DNA of 64,000 bases from Lachnospiraceae bacterium (GTDB taxonomy: Bacteria; Bacillota; Clostridia; Lachnospirales; Lachnospiraceae): assembly GCA_017523785.1 (NCBI GenBank), contig JAFWVX010000007.1, forward strand, positions 1 to 64,000, given 5' to 3'. The position numbers and the translations under genes are program-made. The notes under the pieces were generated by a model that worked only from the letters and a program-made list of their open reading frames with translations, searched no databases and was not told the origin of the DNA. Positions 35,401-45,065 of this stretch are shown here, piece after piece (the first letter of the stretch is position 1; every line of letters begins with the position of its first letter).

Positions 35401-36826
35401 AAATATATTCATATTTGTTTTTTAGATTATTTGTAGCAAACTTAGACACTTTATCATGTTCATCATCATAGAGAATATCTAAAGTTAAATTAGCATAGTC
35501 ACTTATGGCATAGATATTTCTTTTAACTTTTTCTTTAGTCACTCTAATGTAAAACTCTTTAAGCAGCTTAATATATGTTTTTTCAATTGCGTTTTCGCCA
35601 AACTTAATACTTGCATTTTCCTGAATTATTGAATCCTTTAATTCAAATAGTTTTTCTACAGCATTTATCTTAGCAAGTGCCTCTTTATAATTATTTTTAA
35701 TTGCAGTGTTTTCGCCAGCCGTTTTCGCCAACCTTATGTCCGAAATATCAGTTAATAAAATACCTTCGGCTTTAAACTTGTTATTGACAAATGTTGTTAT
35801 AAACTCTTCAACATCAAAGTCACTTTTACTTAACTCTTTATATAATGCCAAATTATTATCAAGTATCCTTTCATATTTTTTACACCTTGTTTCACTAGAT
35901 TCATATTCTTTTAGCTTCTTTTCTAATTCTTCGTCACCCTTACTTTTTACTTGGACACATTTTTCATAGTTATCTTTCTTTTTATTTTTTTCACTTTCAA
36001 AAGCATCCTTCATGACTGCTACTAAATCGTCAAATCCGTCAATCTGTTTTATTGCTTCAATTGCGTTTTTTAAATCACCATTTAATTTTTCAACATTAGT
36101 TTTAGATATTTCAATATTGCTATCTGATGATGTTGTGGGATTTACATTTATCCATTCATCAAGTTTATCTACAGGCCAAGCAAGAGACGATAAAAACTTG
36201 ATCCCATTAAGTAGCATCTCTCTAATTATCTTATCACTATTCTTTTTAAAGAATGCTTGTAGAAACTCATCGTATATGTATTGTCCCTTTTCATCTTTAA
36301 TATATACTTCATTCTCTAAAAATTCATCAAGAACATTGTTGTAGAGTATTGATAACTCTTTTTCATCAGCAATTCTATAAGATGGGTCAAATTCCTTATA
36401 TAAACTTTTTTCTTTTTTATTTAGCTCTGTATAGTATTCCTCTACCATTCTCTTGCAGAAAGCGTCTATTGTAGTAATATTTGCATTTTGTATAGTAGCT
36501 GACTCACGTATGAGCGCTTCTGATGTAGGGTCTACGGTCAACTTTTTCTCGATAGCCGCTTTAATTCTTGACTTCATCTCATAAGTAGCTTTTAAAGTAA
36601 AAGTCATTATGAGCATTTTATCTAAAGAGGTTTTATCCTTATTCTCAGGATTTGAAACCATATCTATAATTTTATCAACTAAAATTTTAGTCTTACCCGA
36701 ACCTGCTGCCGCAGATACAAGTAAGTTTTTCTTTTCATTAGAAAAACTGTAATCAAGAACATCTTGCTGTCTAGGATTTGCTTGCTTTACATTTTTCTCT
36801 TTTTCAGTGCTTTTCTCTTTACTCAT
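32414..36826 (-). CDS. addA: ATP-dependent helicase/nuclease AddA
   Basis: Helicase-nuclease subunit of AddAB, which resects double-strand breaks for RecA. 1470 residues, well above the usual 1200-1250. Superfamily 1 helicase: Walker A LVSAAAGSGKTKIL, motif II FVDEYQDTN, motif III MVGDVKQSIYAFRNA, motif V/VI VRIMSIHASKGLEFK and RVLYVALTRPKERL. C-terminal RecB-type nuclease with VLVDYKTDG (Asp1408, Lys1410). The surplus length comes from Lys/Asp/Glu-rich insertions, one of them an imperfect KKDDKTKKGDKTKK repeat (about residues 615-640) and another (about 1090-1125). Nine bases after addB; joined to nrdG without a gap. Confidence 0.95.
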   Translation of the reverse strand: MSKEKSTEKEKNVKQANPRQQDVLDYSFSNEKKNLLVSAAAGSGKTKILVDKIIDMVSNPENKDKTSLDKMLIMTFTLKATYEMKSRIKAAIEKKLTVDPTSEALIRESATIQNANITTIDAFCKRMVEEYYTELNKKEKSLYKEFDPSYRIADEKELSILYNNVLDEFLENEVYIKDEKGQYIYDEFLQAFFKKNSDKIIREMLLNGIKFLSSLAWPVDKLDEWINVNPTTSSDSNIEISKTNVEKLNGDLKNAIEAIKQIDGFDDLVAVMKDAFESEKNKKKDNYEKCVQVKSKGDEELEKKLKEYESSETRCKKYERILDNNLALYKELSKSDFDVEEFITTFVNNKFKAEGILLTDISDIRLAKTAGENTAIKNNYKEALAKINAVEKLFELKDSIIQENASIKFGENAIEKTYIKLLKEFYIRVTKEKVKRNIYAISDYANLTLDILYDDEHDKVSKFATNNLKNKYEYIFVDEYQDTNDIQEKIISAISSGTNVFMVGDVKQSIYAFRNANPQLFVDKFDLYNDSNSKEGKLITMDINYRSSYKIIGFVNELFKECMTKDFGKIDYEANGMLVAPTKDNNSGLSDEEIKKRKNGKKVELYILCDKKKYDAAKKDDKTKKGDKTKKDDDVEVNDDTKGVKSLVAKMEAEFVAQKIVELHDKEGMKYNDIVVLMRNPSTKVDFYMDALSKYNIPCYLQMKKGFFNRIEIRFMVDILNIIDNDRQDIPLANVLTSDIIGITNQELAFIKYAHIKTTSNRHARLVDDVDYFYNYMKYIKDDKYAETIKKENREKKESLDEETKKYIKKNKGKDEFDEAKYTDKRKELSKDIDDREPNIIEQVKKFRDVCSENFKDDDGKDVIDFELLSKKLTDYRNIFNKLRMKSRYLGISALINEVYSLTNIKNIMASMNDGIMRNANLDSLYEFAKDYEATSFVGLFNFMRYIEKIKKLDDKGLAKTSDENDDVVRIMSIHASKGLEFKCVILTGCGSNYNLRDLYRSVPVQFDSELGIAMDGYDLENKYCIETEKKIKIKNKKEKAIKEEEMRVLYVALTRPKERLIIVGGAHNTGQGAISYTKANKFYSDIISKQKPSDDKENESGKESTKEETASNEKAEKDIDCNSYLQLILNNYNPKTVNCKIERVLIDIDKADSRVEDKLTLENIVSEEDKDLKAEKKLLSGNKNDISIFEKLDSEHLDKNLKFTYGYSDYQNIDKAKMSVSDIKKEKHDIELFEKLRLSDVSNSKLYDNDEGSDDDKEKNAESERISEKLSSKEEKKFSTERGNAYHRYMQFYDYAKNEFTGEIGNGVVGNKPWIDIVKPDKIKAFLNTNLGKEMAEAFKKEELYREHKFMKLFSVDDINEYRTKIENTPITINEDLSKEHNIIIQGIIDAFYIKKDGNDEYAVLVDYKTDGLSSKNINEKELEEELKNEYKIQLDIYADVLKELTGLKVKHKYIYSFALDKAIDLEEK

Positions 36827-36834
36827 ATATTTAC

Positions 36835-39800
36835 CTATTCTTTTCCTAGATTATCTCCAGAATCACTTTCTTCATCATTTTCAATTGCTGTATCTTTCTT
36901 ACATATATTGACATAAGGGCAGTACTTACAATTATCATCATTATATGGGGCTGCTTTAATCACCCCACCTTTCATATCACCTATAGAACTCTTTATTTTT
37001 TCATGGACTACATCTATAAGTCCTTTAAAACTTGCTGTGGAATTAGTATCGTCATTGCTCAAAAAATCTTTTTTCAATTGAAAAAGTGTAACCGGGTCCT
37101 TGGCTGACTTGCCATCTCCACTATACACTATTTTGCTGTCAATTTTTTTTAGTACACTTTCTTCACTATTAGCAAGCCCAACATAGGCAAGTTTTTCCTG
37201 TCTCTTCTGTTCCACAGAGTTTATTTCCTTAATAGGATCCTTGTCACTGTCAATTCTAATGATTGGGTCTGCAACCCAAAAATAAAATGCTCCGCATGGA
37301 ATTACTTTTTTGCCCTTTAATAATTTTTCAACATCGCTCTCATCACCTTTATTCTTTTTATTCTTCTTGTTATAATTTTTAAAATAATCAAGATACAAAA
37401 TTAATTGTATGCTTACTCCACCAATTACATCTTTTATCTCAAGCTGCTTAGCATTTTGTCCGCTCTTATAGTCAATGACATTTACATAGACTTTGCCATC
37501 ATCGCTTGAAGCGAGTTCAACTTTATCAACTCTGCCCTCTATCGTTATATCTTTAGTAATCTCGTTAGTGAACTCCACTTCTTCAAAACTTTCATTTAAT
37601 GAAGAATTCTCAGATATTTTTTTCATTCTTTCAATAGATTTCTTTATAAGGTTATTGCAAACCCTTTTTATCAAATCCAATTTATTAGATCCAAAGAACT
37701 GCTTATCGCCATTTTTCAAATCATTAAAACTAAATATCTCGCCCATCGCCTTTTTAATTGCCTTATCTAAATCTGGATCTATATTATCAGTATCAACATT
37801 CTTAATATTCCCGACATCTTTAAAGAACTCTTCAAATACCTTATGGATAAAACTTCCAAGGTCTAGAGATGAGACTTCATAGTTCTTTCTTTCCTCAAGG
37901 CCAAGTGTCCTTGCCAAGAAATATTTATATGGACAGGTATTAAACTGTTCTATAGACGTCGCACTACCAGCAGCACCATCTCTAACAGCATCAAACATTT
38001 TTTCAGCAAAGTTGCTATTTAATTTTTCATTTTTGTAATAATTATCTCTATGCAATATGTTATCAAATACTTCCTTGAAATCTTGTTCACCGTTTTGATT
38101 ATCGTTTAAATATCTTATAGCTTTCTTCACAGCTAAATTATTTATATTCGTTTTAGCTTCTTCATCAGATTGATTCACATATGCTCGTCTAAGGCTTTGC
38201 ATGTTGGATGACACGAACTCCAATAAATCGGACTCATGATAGAAATCCATATTCTCGCGCTCTATTCTTTTTATTTCCAATCTATCAACTTCTTTTTCAC
38301 CATCTTTAGTCTTTCCAAATAGTTCAATAAGCGATATTATAACCGGCGACTTCTCATCGCTCTCATCACTTGCATTGAGTCTTGGATAAGTTAAAATTAG
38401 TTTTTCAGTTGGATTTGTAACTGCTTGATAAATATAAAGTCTCTGATTGAGTGCAGTTTCTTCCGTAGTCTGCGAGAGTTCTTTTATATCTTTGAAAACT
38501 TCTCTCATATTGTCATCAATCAAAGTAATGTCATTCGTACTTGCTGGAATAGTACTTTGGTTCATGCCAATACATATCTCCACCTTTGGCTGATAAAACC
38601 TAGATCTCATAAAGTCACCAATTACGACCTGGTCTAGAGAATGTGGTATGGTCTTTACACCTTTATCGACGAAACCTACATCAAATAACTGTCTAAATTC
38701 CTCTACACTTATCTTGTCTTCCATCAATCTATTGATACTTTCAATATTTGATATTGCCTCATCAGTAACCTTCTTGCTCTCTACTAGGACATCTAGTTCT
38801 CTGCTCATTTCATTTTTCAAATTCTCTTTGTTTGCATAATAAACTAGCTGTTTTAAAAAACTTTCAAACTTTTTGTCTAATTCTATGGCTTCAATAAAAT
38901 CTTTTATTCCTATGACATATTCAGTTATTGTGTTTTCTTTTTTTAATTTATTACTTAAATCTACAAGTGGGTCTAATATTCTTTTCTTAGTTTCTAAAAT
39001 TCTATAGTACTTGGATTTCTCAAATATGAACTCTTCATTCTTTTCCTCTGCACGCTTTATCTGATTAGCCTTCCACTGGTCTATAATAATGTCGAATCCA
39101 TAATCATGTCTTTCATCATTATCTACGGAATATTCATATCGATTCTTTCCTCTAATTCCAAACTCTCTTATAAAGTTGTCAAGTTCACAGATGTTTCTAT
39201 CTTTAATAAATAATCCAGCATTAATATATCTCATAACACTGTCGTATGAGAAATCATAATTCACCACATCTATCGCTGCTCTGATTGTCTCTATATATGG
39301 TGAGTTTAAGATCGTCTTTGCATCATCCACAAAGAGAGGAATGTTATATCTGTTGAAGATTCTTATGAGCTTGTCACTATAATCCTCTACCTTAGGAGCC
39401 ACGATACGAATGTCATTATACTTGTAGCCTTCTCTTATAAGTTTCTCTACTGTATGTGCAACCTGAATTACTTCTTCTTCAGTATTCTTGCACTCAAATA
39501 TACTTATATTATTAACTTTTGGAGCATTTTCTCCACCTTTATAACTATAGTCATAGATATACTTAGCAATATGTTGTAAATCTTCAGGTCTTTCTGTGTC
39601 AACTTTGATATTGTCATTATGATAAATCAAAGTCTTACAATCACTTACAGCAAGTTTCTTTGCTATGTCAACAACAAACTTCTTACTCAAATAAAATGGG
39701 TCTACTTCACTTAGCTTTTTGTTAAAATCATAATTGCTTCCATCTTTATCTCTAAAGTCTATCAGCAGATAAACTTCTTTCGCCACATCTACTATTTTTT

Positions 39801-40536
39801 TGAATATACTTAACTGAACTGGTGTAAAACCAGTAAATCCCTCAAAGGCAACAATTGCATCCTTAAAAATGTCAACCTTAGATATTACTTTATCAAGCTT
39901 ATCATACTTATCTTCTCTAATAGTATATTTATCATCACTTACTGTATCTTCATCTTTTTGGAACTTGCCCTTAAACTCTTTATAGATAGTCCAAAAGTCT
40001 AATAACTTATTTTTTATATTTGGATAACGATTTGGTTCTTTATCGCATTTCTTAATAACTGCATTGATATCCTCTTCTGTCACATCATAGGCATAAAACT
40101 CTGACATAACCTGTGTGAGTTTTTTTGCAAAGCCTACCTTCTTCACCATCTTTCTATAATAGTTAAGCTCGTCTTTATGCTTTGATAAAATGAGCATAAT
40201 CATCATAGTCTTAGCATCATCATCTATAATTTTTTCTTTCCTTGGCTCAATATTTAAAATATCAAAAACATTGTGAGCTATTCTATCAAAAGAGACCACA
40301 TCAATATTTAATATTCCATAGCCATACTCACTTGCCTTCCCCATCATAATTCTCTGCTTCTCATTAGTGTCCTGCTCTGGAACAACCAAATATAATTTTT
40401 CTTTTAGATTTACCTTTGTTTTGTCATCTTCTCTTCTTGATTTTTCAATAAAAAAATTGTAGAGCCAATCGCTCTTGTTAGAGTTATGGCTTTCTACAAT
40501 TATTTTAACTTGTGACTTACCTGAGTTATTATTCAT
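36835..40536 (-). CDS. addB: ATP-dependent nuclease subunit AddB
   Basis: Second nuclease subunit of AddAB. 1233 residues. The nuclease motif is VNVIDYKSG (Asp1022, Lys1024). Four cysteines for the 4Fe-4S cluster are at 868, 1203, 1206 and 1212 (CPYKYF and CKYCPYVNIC), with the same C-x2-C-x5-C spacing as B. subtilis AddB. The N-terminal ATP-binding loop, GRxGSGKT in relatives, reads ESHNSNKSDW here: Lys and Ser remain but the glycines are gone, so nucleotide binding is doubtful. Between rpoD and addA in one transcription direction. Confidence 0.94.
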   Translation of the reverse strand: MNNNSGKSQVKIIVESHNSNKSDWLYNFFIEKSRREDDKTKVNLKEKLYLVVPEQDTNEKQRIMMGKASEYGYGILNIDVVSFDRIAHNVFDILNIEPRKEKIIDDDAKTMMIMLILSKHKDELNYYRKMVKKVGFAKKLTQVMSEFYAYDVTEEDINAVIKKCDKEPNRYPNIKNKLLDFWTIYKEFKGKFQKDEDTVSDDKYTIREDKYDKLDKVISKVDIFKDAIVAFEGFTGFTPVQLSIFKKIVDVAKEVYLLIDFRDKDGSNYDFNKKLSEVDPFYLSKKFVVDIAKKLAVSDCKTLIYHNDNIKVDTERPEDLQHIAKYIYDYSYKGGENAPKVNNISIFECKNTEEEVIQVAHTVEKLIREGYKYNDIRIVAPKVEDYSDKLIRIFNRYNIPLFVDDAKTILNSPYIETIRAAIDVVNYDFSYDSVMRYINAGLFIKDRNICELDNFIREFGIRGKNRYEYSVDNDERHDYGFDIIIDQWKANQIKRAEEKNEEFIFEKSKYYRILETKKRILDPLVDLSNKLKKENTITEYVIGIKDFIEAIELDKKFESFLKQLVYYANKENLKNEMSRELDVLVESKKVTDEAISNIESINRLMEDKISVEEFRQLFDVGFVDKGVKTIPHSLDQVVIGDFMRSRFYQPKVEICIGMNQSTIPASTNDITLIDDNMREVFKDIKELSQTTEETALNQRLYIYQAVTNPTEKLILTYPRLNASDESDEKSPVIISLIELFGKTKDGEKEVDRLEIKRIERENMDFYHESDLLEFVSSNMQSLRRAYVNQSDEEAKTNINNLAVKKAIRYLNDNQNGEQDFKEVFDNILHRDNYYKNEKLNSNFAEKMFDAVRDGAAGSATSIEQFNTCPYKYFLARTLGLEERKNYEVSSLDLGSFIHKVFEEFFKDVGNIKNVDTDNIDPDLDKAIKKAMGEIFSFNDLKNGDKQFFGSNKLDLIKRVCNNLIKKSIERMKKISENSSLNESFEEVEFTNEITKDITIEGRVDKVELASSDDGKVYVNVIDYKSGQNAKQLEIKDVIGGVSIQLILYLDYFKNYNKKNKKNKGDESDVEKLLKGKKVIPCGAFYFWVADPIIRIDSDKDPIKEINSVEQKRQEKLAYVGLANSEESVLKKIDSKIVYSGDGKSAKDPVTLFQLKKDFLSNDDTNSTASFKGLIDVVHEKIKSSIGDMKGGVIKAAPYNDDNCKYCPYVNICKKDTAIENDEESDSGDNLGKE

Positions 40537-40544
40537 ACGCCCTC

Positions 40545-41957
40545 TTATTTAATTATATCTTGCAAACTTCTTGCACGGATTTTTAACTTTCTGAGTGCCT
40601 TGTCTTCTATCTGTCTTATTCTTTCTCTAGTAACTTTTAACTCTTTTCCCACCTCTTCCAAAGTTCTTGGATGGTCATCATTTATGCCGAATCTTAAAAT
40701 TAAAACCTTTCTCTCTCTTTCTTTTAAACCTGATAAAAGTCCCTGAATTTTTTCCTTTAACATAACTCTCTCTGCATTTGTCTCAGGAGAAATGACATTT
40801 TGGTCAGCAATGAAATCTGCTACGATTGAATCATCTTCATCTCCGACTGGCTTATCAAGTGAGATTGGGTCCATAGCAATCTGTATAACTTCCTCAACCT
40901 TTTCTTCAGTCATCTTCATTCCCTTAGCAAGTTGTTTTATAGATGGCTCATGTCCAAGTTCTGCAGTGAGTTTTTTCTTTTCTTTATTTAATCTATTGAT
41001 GGTTTCAACCATATGAACTGGTATTCTTATAGTCTTGCTCTGGTCCGCAAGTGCTCTTGACACTGCCTGTCTTATCCACCAAGTAACATAGGTAGATAAC
41101 TTAAATCCCATCTTGTAATCAAATTTCTCTATACCTCTTGTAAGTCCGAGATTTCCCTCTTGAATCAAATCAAGAAGTGATAGACCGTGACCTATGTATC
41201 TCTTTGCGATAGATACAACAAGTCTCAAATTACATTTAATCAAAACTTCTTGTGCAAGTTCACCACGTTTTACAATCTTAAGTTCATCTTCAGTTAATTT
41301 AATCATTCTTGCTGGATCAATAGGTAACTGCTCATCAAGTTTTTTTCTTCTAAGCAAAACCTGAGCCTCCTGTTTCTCTCTCGCAAGTCTTTTTTCTCTA
41401 TCTATAGTTAAAAGTGAATACTGTCCAATCTCTTTTAAATACATTCTCACAGGGTCATCAAGGCTCACACCTTCAAATATATCATCTTGCCCAGCTATTA
41501 TATCCTCGCCTTCATCAAATTCATCAACTGCAATCTCATCCTCATCCTTTGGCTCCTCTGGGTCCTTGTCGTCATCGTCCTCTTCAATAAAAACATCTTC
41601 CTCTTCTTTTAATTTCTTAATTAAGTCTTTTTCTTTTCCTTTAAAATTAAAAGCTATAGGAGTGTCGTTAGGACTATTCTCATCCTCATCAAAATTTTCT
41701 AAAGCATTAACATCCTTCTTGTCTTTCTTTTTTTCAGCTGCATTGCTCTGCTTTATTGACTTCTTATCTGTTTTAGCTGGCTTTTTACTACTTAGCTTAG
41801 TACTCTTGCTAGTATTTTTATTAGATTTAGAACTCTTGGCAGTCTTTGTTGGCTTTGTAGTTTTAGTAACCTTAGTTGTATTCTTTTCCTTAACTGTCTT
41901 TGCTGCCTTACTTATAGTTTTTTTTGCTTTTACATTCTTTTTCTCTACCTTTGCCAT
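40545..41957 (-). CDS. rpoD: Primary RNA polymerase sigma factor with long charged N-terminus
   Basis: 470 residues. Sigma-70 regions: 1.2 from about 167 ([18 protein letters not shown]), 2 ([40 protein letters not shown]), 3, and 4 with the helix-turn-helix [20 protein letters not shown]. These mark the housekeeping factor (SigA). Residues 1-82 are a Lys/Thr/Ser-rich tail with repeats of the KxTK type, and 88-165 are strongly acidic. Such a tail is not found in B. subtilis SigA (371 residues). No primase (dnaG) gene is adjacent; addB follows after 8 bases and rsmI precedes it by 9. Confidence 0.95.
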   Translation of the reverse strand: MAKVEKKNVKAKKTISKAAKTVKEKNTTKVTKTTKPTKTAKSSKSNKNTSKSTKLSSKKPAKTDKKSIKQSNAAEKKKDKKDVNALENFDEDENSPNDTPIAFNFKGKEKDLIKKLKEEEDVFIEEDDDDKDPEEPKDEDEIAVDEFDEGEDIIAGQDDIFEGVSLDDPVRMYLKEIGQYSLLTIDREKRLAREKQEAQVLLRRKKLDEQLPIDPARMIKLTEDELKIVKRGELAQEVLIKCNLRLVVSIAKRYIGHGLSLLDLIQEGNLGLTRGIEKFDYKMGFKLSTYVTWWIRQAVSRALADQSKTIRIPVHMVETINRLNKEKKKLTAELGHEPSIKQLAKGMKMTEEKVEEVIQIAMDPISLDKPVGDEDDSIVADFIADQNVISPETNAERVMLKEKIQGLLSGLKERERKVLILRFGINDDHPRTLEEVGKELKVTRERIRQIEDKALRKLKIRARSLQDIIK

Positions 41958-41966
41958 TTTAACCTC

Positions 41967-42821
41967 CTACTTAACTTTCAACTCTCTATAAATATCTCTC
42001 TTATCAACGCCTCTATCTTTTGCTACTTTTTTAATAGCATCTTTATCAGATAGCCCTTCACTTATGTATCTGTCATAATGTTCTTTTACACTAAGTTTTA
42101 ACCACTTATCAATTTCTTGCTCTTTAATAAAATTCTTATCTATACCACTAACAATTAATACAAACTCACCTTTTATGGTTCTATTTTCAAAATTTTCTAA
42201 CAAGTCTGATAGACTACCTCGCAATGTCTCCTCATGAATCTTGGTCATCTCTCTAGAAATAGATGCGAGTCTGTCTTTACCAAACACTGTTATCAAATTT
42301 TTTAAATCATCAATAATATTATGTGGCGAGATATAAAATATCATTGTTCTAGTTTCATTTTTAATCTCATCAAGTTGCTCTTTTAGTTTTTTCTTATCAT
42401 CTGGCAAGAAACCTATAAACACAAAACTTTTCGCATCTAGGCCACTTAAGACTAAAGCATTTACTGCTGCACAGGCTCCCGGAACTGCAGTAACTTCTAT
42501 ATTTTCACTGATCGCTTGCCTTACTAATTCATTTCCAGGGTCTGATATTATAGGTGTGCCTGCATCAGTCACGACTGCGACATTTGCGCCTTTCTTTATC
42601 TCTTCAACTATGTCATTTGCCTTATCGAACTTGTTGTGCTCATGGTATGAAGTAAGTTTGGTGCTTATGTCGAAATGATTTAGCAATTCTCTTGTGTGTC
42701 TTGTGTCCTCTGCTGCAATTAAATCAACCATCTTCAAAGTCTCAACAGCACGAAATGTCATATCCTGCAAATTGCCAATCGGTGTAGAAACAATATATAG
42801 TTTTCCTACTTCTCTATTCAC
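41967..42821 (-). CDS. rsmI: 16S rRNA (cytidine-1402-2'-O)-methyltransferase
   Basis: Methylates C1402 of 16S rRNA using AdoMet. 284 residues, tetrapyrrole-methylase fold: LYIVSTPIGNLQDMTFRA, DLIAAEDTRHTRELLNHF, VTDAGTPIISDPG and AVPGACAAVNALVLSG. The C-terminal extra helix-turn-helix domain ends KDRGVDKRDIYRELK. Its start overlaps the stop of the ECF S-component gene by one base. Confidence 0.96.
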   Translation of the reverse strand: MNREVGKLYIVSTPIGNLQDMTFRAVETLKMVDLIAAEDTRHTRELLNHFDISTKLTSYHEHNKFDKANDIVEEIKKGANVAVVTDAGTPIISDPGNELVRQAISENIEVTAVPGACAAVNALVLSGLDAKSFVFIGFLPDDKKKLKEQLDEIKNETRTMIFYISPHNIIDDLKNLITVFGKDRLASISREMTKIHEETLRGSLSDLLENFENRTIKGEFVLIVSGIDKNFIKEQEIDKWLKLSVKEHYDRYISEGLSDKDAIKKVAKDRGVDKRDIYRELKVK

Positions 42822-43420
42822 TATATTTTTTTAAGAACTCTCACAACTACTGGGCACACTATTGCACAAATAATTGCCTCAGGTATGCCATTTGTGAGAA
42901 CTGTCATCCCAAGCACTGTTAGTATGTTCTTTCCTACAATGCTTGAATATTCATTTCCAAAGAAGACAAGAATCATAAGTAAAACTAAGACTGTGTTTGT
43001 CATGCTTCCTGCTATAGAACCGAGGACATCGCCTTTAATATTATCACTCTTGTTTCTACTATTTAAAAATAAGTCAGAAACTACTATTGGGGTGAGTCCT
43101 GCAAGTATTCTTGGCACAAAGCAGATTACTAAACTGAAAACATTTCCCTTATACATTGCCGCCTCTGAAAATGGTGTAAATAGAAATGCTGTTGGAAATG
43201 CTGGCATAATGAAGGTCCAATAAATAAAGCTACAAAGTCCAAACACTCCTCCCATAAACATGCCAATTTTTTTTCCAAAAGTCAATGATGAAATTATTAC
43301 TGGCACCATTGACAAGGTTGCCGCTATCGGCCCTATTGGTATCGTTCCAAGAGGTGTGAAGCAAAATATTAACTCTATTGCAACTATTAAGCAAACTTTT
43401 AGCGTTGTCTTTAAATTCAC
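42821..43420 (-). CDS. ECF transporter S component
   Basis: 199 residues, about six membrane helices. The GTIPIGPIAATLSMVPVIIS and FGKKIGMFMGGVFGLCSF segments are typical of substrate-binding S components of energy-coupling-factor vitamin transporters. The A and T modules are not in the window. It lies between the uridine kinase-like gene (one-base overlap) and rsmI (one-base overlap), next to nucleoside salvage genes. A nucleoside-related substrate is possible but only inferred from this position. Confidence 0.8.
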   Translation of the reverse strand: MNLKTTLKVCLIVAIELIFCFTPLGTIPIGPIAATLSMVPVIISSLTFGKKIGMFMGGVFGLCSFIYWTFIMPAFPTAFLFTPFSEAAMYKGNVFSLVICFVPRILAGLTPIVVSDLFLNSRNKSDNIKGDVLGSIAGSMTNTVLVLLMILVFFGNEYSSIVGKNILTVLGMTVLTNGIPEAIICAIVCPVVVRVLKKI

Positions 43421-45057
43421 TAGACTACCTCCAAAATACTGTTGCCTAAAAACTCTCTAAGTATAGAATGTGCTGGTATTGCGATAGAATCAACACCCAA
43501 GAAGAAATTCAAAATCTTTATGAGTCTTCTTGCAGTCATTCCTACTTCAGGATCATCAGCAATTATGAAAAGTTTTGCTATTGCCTTATCTTTTATAACA
43601 CTAAATTCATAAATTAAAGCTGAATTGAAAAATATATCTGCTCTCTCTTGATATGGGAAAATGGATTTTTCTTCACCATTTCGGACACTCTTCCATCTTA
43701 GTATAGTATCCTTTGGTGAGATTCTTCTAAGATGAATGTCTCTAATAAGTCTTCTTATAAGTCTTAAATCAGATGTCGCTATTCTATTTGCATTGTCAAT
43801 ACTTACCTCTGTAAGTGCTGACACATATACTTTAAATATATCGTTTTGGTCAATGTGTGGCACGAGTGCTGGATTTAAACAGTGAATTCCTTCCAATATC
43901 AATACATCGTTCTCATTTAATTGCAAGAAATTTCCATTATACTCTTTTACACCTCTTGCAAAATTAAATCTAGGCATCTCTACTTTTTCGCCATTAAGTA
44001 ATTTTTGTATTGAACTATTTAAGAGTTCTGTATCCATCGCAAGAATGGATTCAAAGTCGTATTCACCATTTTCGTCCTTTGGTGTGTCTTCTCGCTCTTT
44101 AAAGAAATTATCACAAGCAATCAAATGTGGCTTTAAATCAATAGCCTTCAAGTGATAAGCAAGTCTATTGGCAAATGATGTTTTGCCACTGCTTGATGGT
44201 CCTGCAATAAAAATCAGTTTCTTCTTTGTTTGTTTGAATAGCTCAGCTATATCACCAATCTGCTTATCTTGATATGACTCGGTCATTATAACCAAATCAT
44301 CAAAAGTATCAGTTGCTATGTGACTGTTTAAAACTCCAACAGTATTAATACCGAGTTTTCTAGCCCAATTGGTAGAAGCATTTAAGGTATCAAATTGCTT
44401 TTCTCCAATTGCTCTCTCAACAACTTCACTTTCATCATCAGTTGTTGATATAAATAACAACAGTCCCTTTTTATGACTCTTAATCTTATAGTATTTAACC
44501 ATACCAGTATGATATAAGAGTTCGCCATTTATATATCTTACATAGTCATCAATGTATCTAAGTTTTATAGTTGGCTTATATATGAAATCAAATAAAAGTT
44601 TAACATCGTCCATTTGATTTTCAGCCAATATTTTAGATGCCTCTGTCTTACTATACTCTATTTTTTTTATGAGGCTTTCTGACTTAACTATTTTATCATA
44701 CTGTTCCATGATAAGTTTTGCACCCTCAGCATCAAGAGTTCTACCTTTAATCTCAAAATAATAAGCATTTTGCACTTTAAACTTGAGTGCTGCATCAGCA
44801 TCTGAATAGACATCATGTATAGCTTTAAGCATTATAAGTATGGCTGTCCTAGCATAGGCGTCTTTTGCCATTTGATCTTTATAATAAAGGAACTGTATGT
44901 CCTCGCCATTTTTAGGTGTTCTTCTTAATTCCTTTACATCTCTATTGATTTTGACAAGATAAGGAACCTTGTCAGTGTTAACGCTTTTTGCTAGTTCATA
45001 ATAAGTTGTCTTGTCGTTTATTTCTATTTCTTTTTCATTTACTTTTACTTTAATCAT
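43420..45057 (-). CDS. Uridine kinase-like nucleoside kinase with TGS domain
   Basis: 545 residues: an N-terminal TGS domain (about 1-60, KVNEKEIEINDKTTYYELAK), a threonyl-tRNA-synthetase-like second domain (about 65-250) and a C-terminal P-loop kinase (FIAGPSSSGKTSFANRLAYH, then LIACDNFFKE, ILEGIHCLNP and DLRLIRRLIRDIHLRRISP) of the uridine kinase/phosphoribulokinase family. It presumably phosphorylates a nucleoside. Adjacent uridine phosphorylase and cytidine deaminase fit uridine salvage. The architecture is the one commonly annotated as nucleoside kinase in Clostridia. Confidence 0.88.
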   Translation of the reverse strand: MIKVKVNEKEIEINDKTTYYELAKSVNTDKVPYLVKINRDVKELRRTPKNGEDIQFLYYKDQMAKDAYARTAILIMLKAIHDVYSDADAALKFKVQNAYYFEIKGRTLDAEGAKLIMEQYDKIVKSESLIKKIEYSKTEASKILAENQMDDVKLLFDFIYKPTIKLRYIDDYVRYINGELLYHTGMVKYYKIKSHKKGLLLFISTTDDESEVVERAIGEKQFDTLNASTNWARKLGINTVGVLNSHIATDTFDDLVIMTESYQDKQIGDIAELFKQTKKKLIFIAGPSSSGKTSFANRLAYHLKAIDLKPHLIACDNFFKEREDTPKDENGEYDFESILAMDTELLNSSIQKLLNGEKVEMPRFNFARGVKEYNGNFLQLNENDVLILEGIHCLNPALVPHIDQNDIFKVYVSALTEVSIDNANRIATSDLRLIRRLIRDIHLRRISPKDTILRWKSVRNGEEKSIFPYQERADIFFNSALIYEFSVIKDKAIAKLFIIADDPEVGMTARRLIKILNFFLGVDSIAIPAHSILREFLGNSILEVV

Positions 45058-45065
45058 ATAACGAA

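Noticed and set aside
32414..40536. Several long plus-strand open frames opposite addA and addB
   Set aside because: They are antisense shadows of low-complexity Lys/Asp/Glu coding sequence, with no Shine-Dalgarno or recognisable protein.
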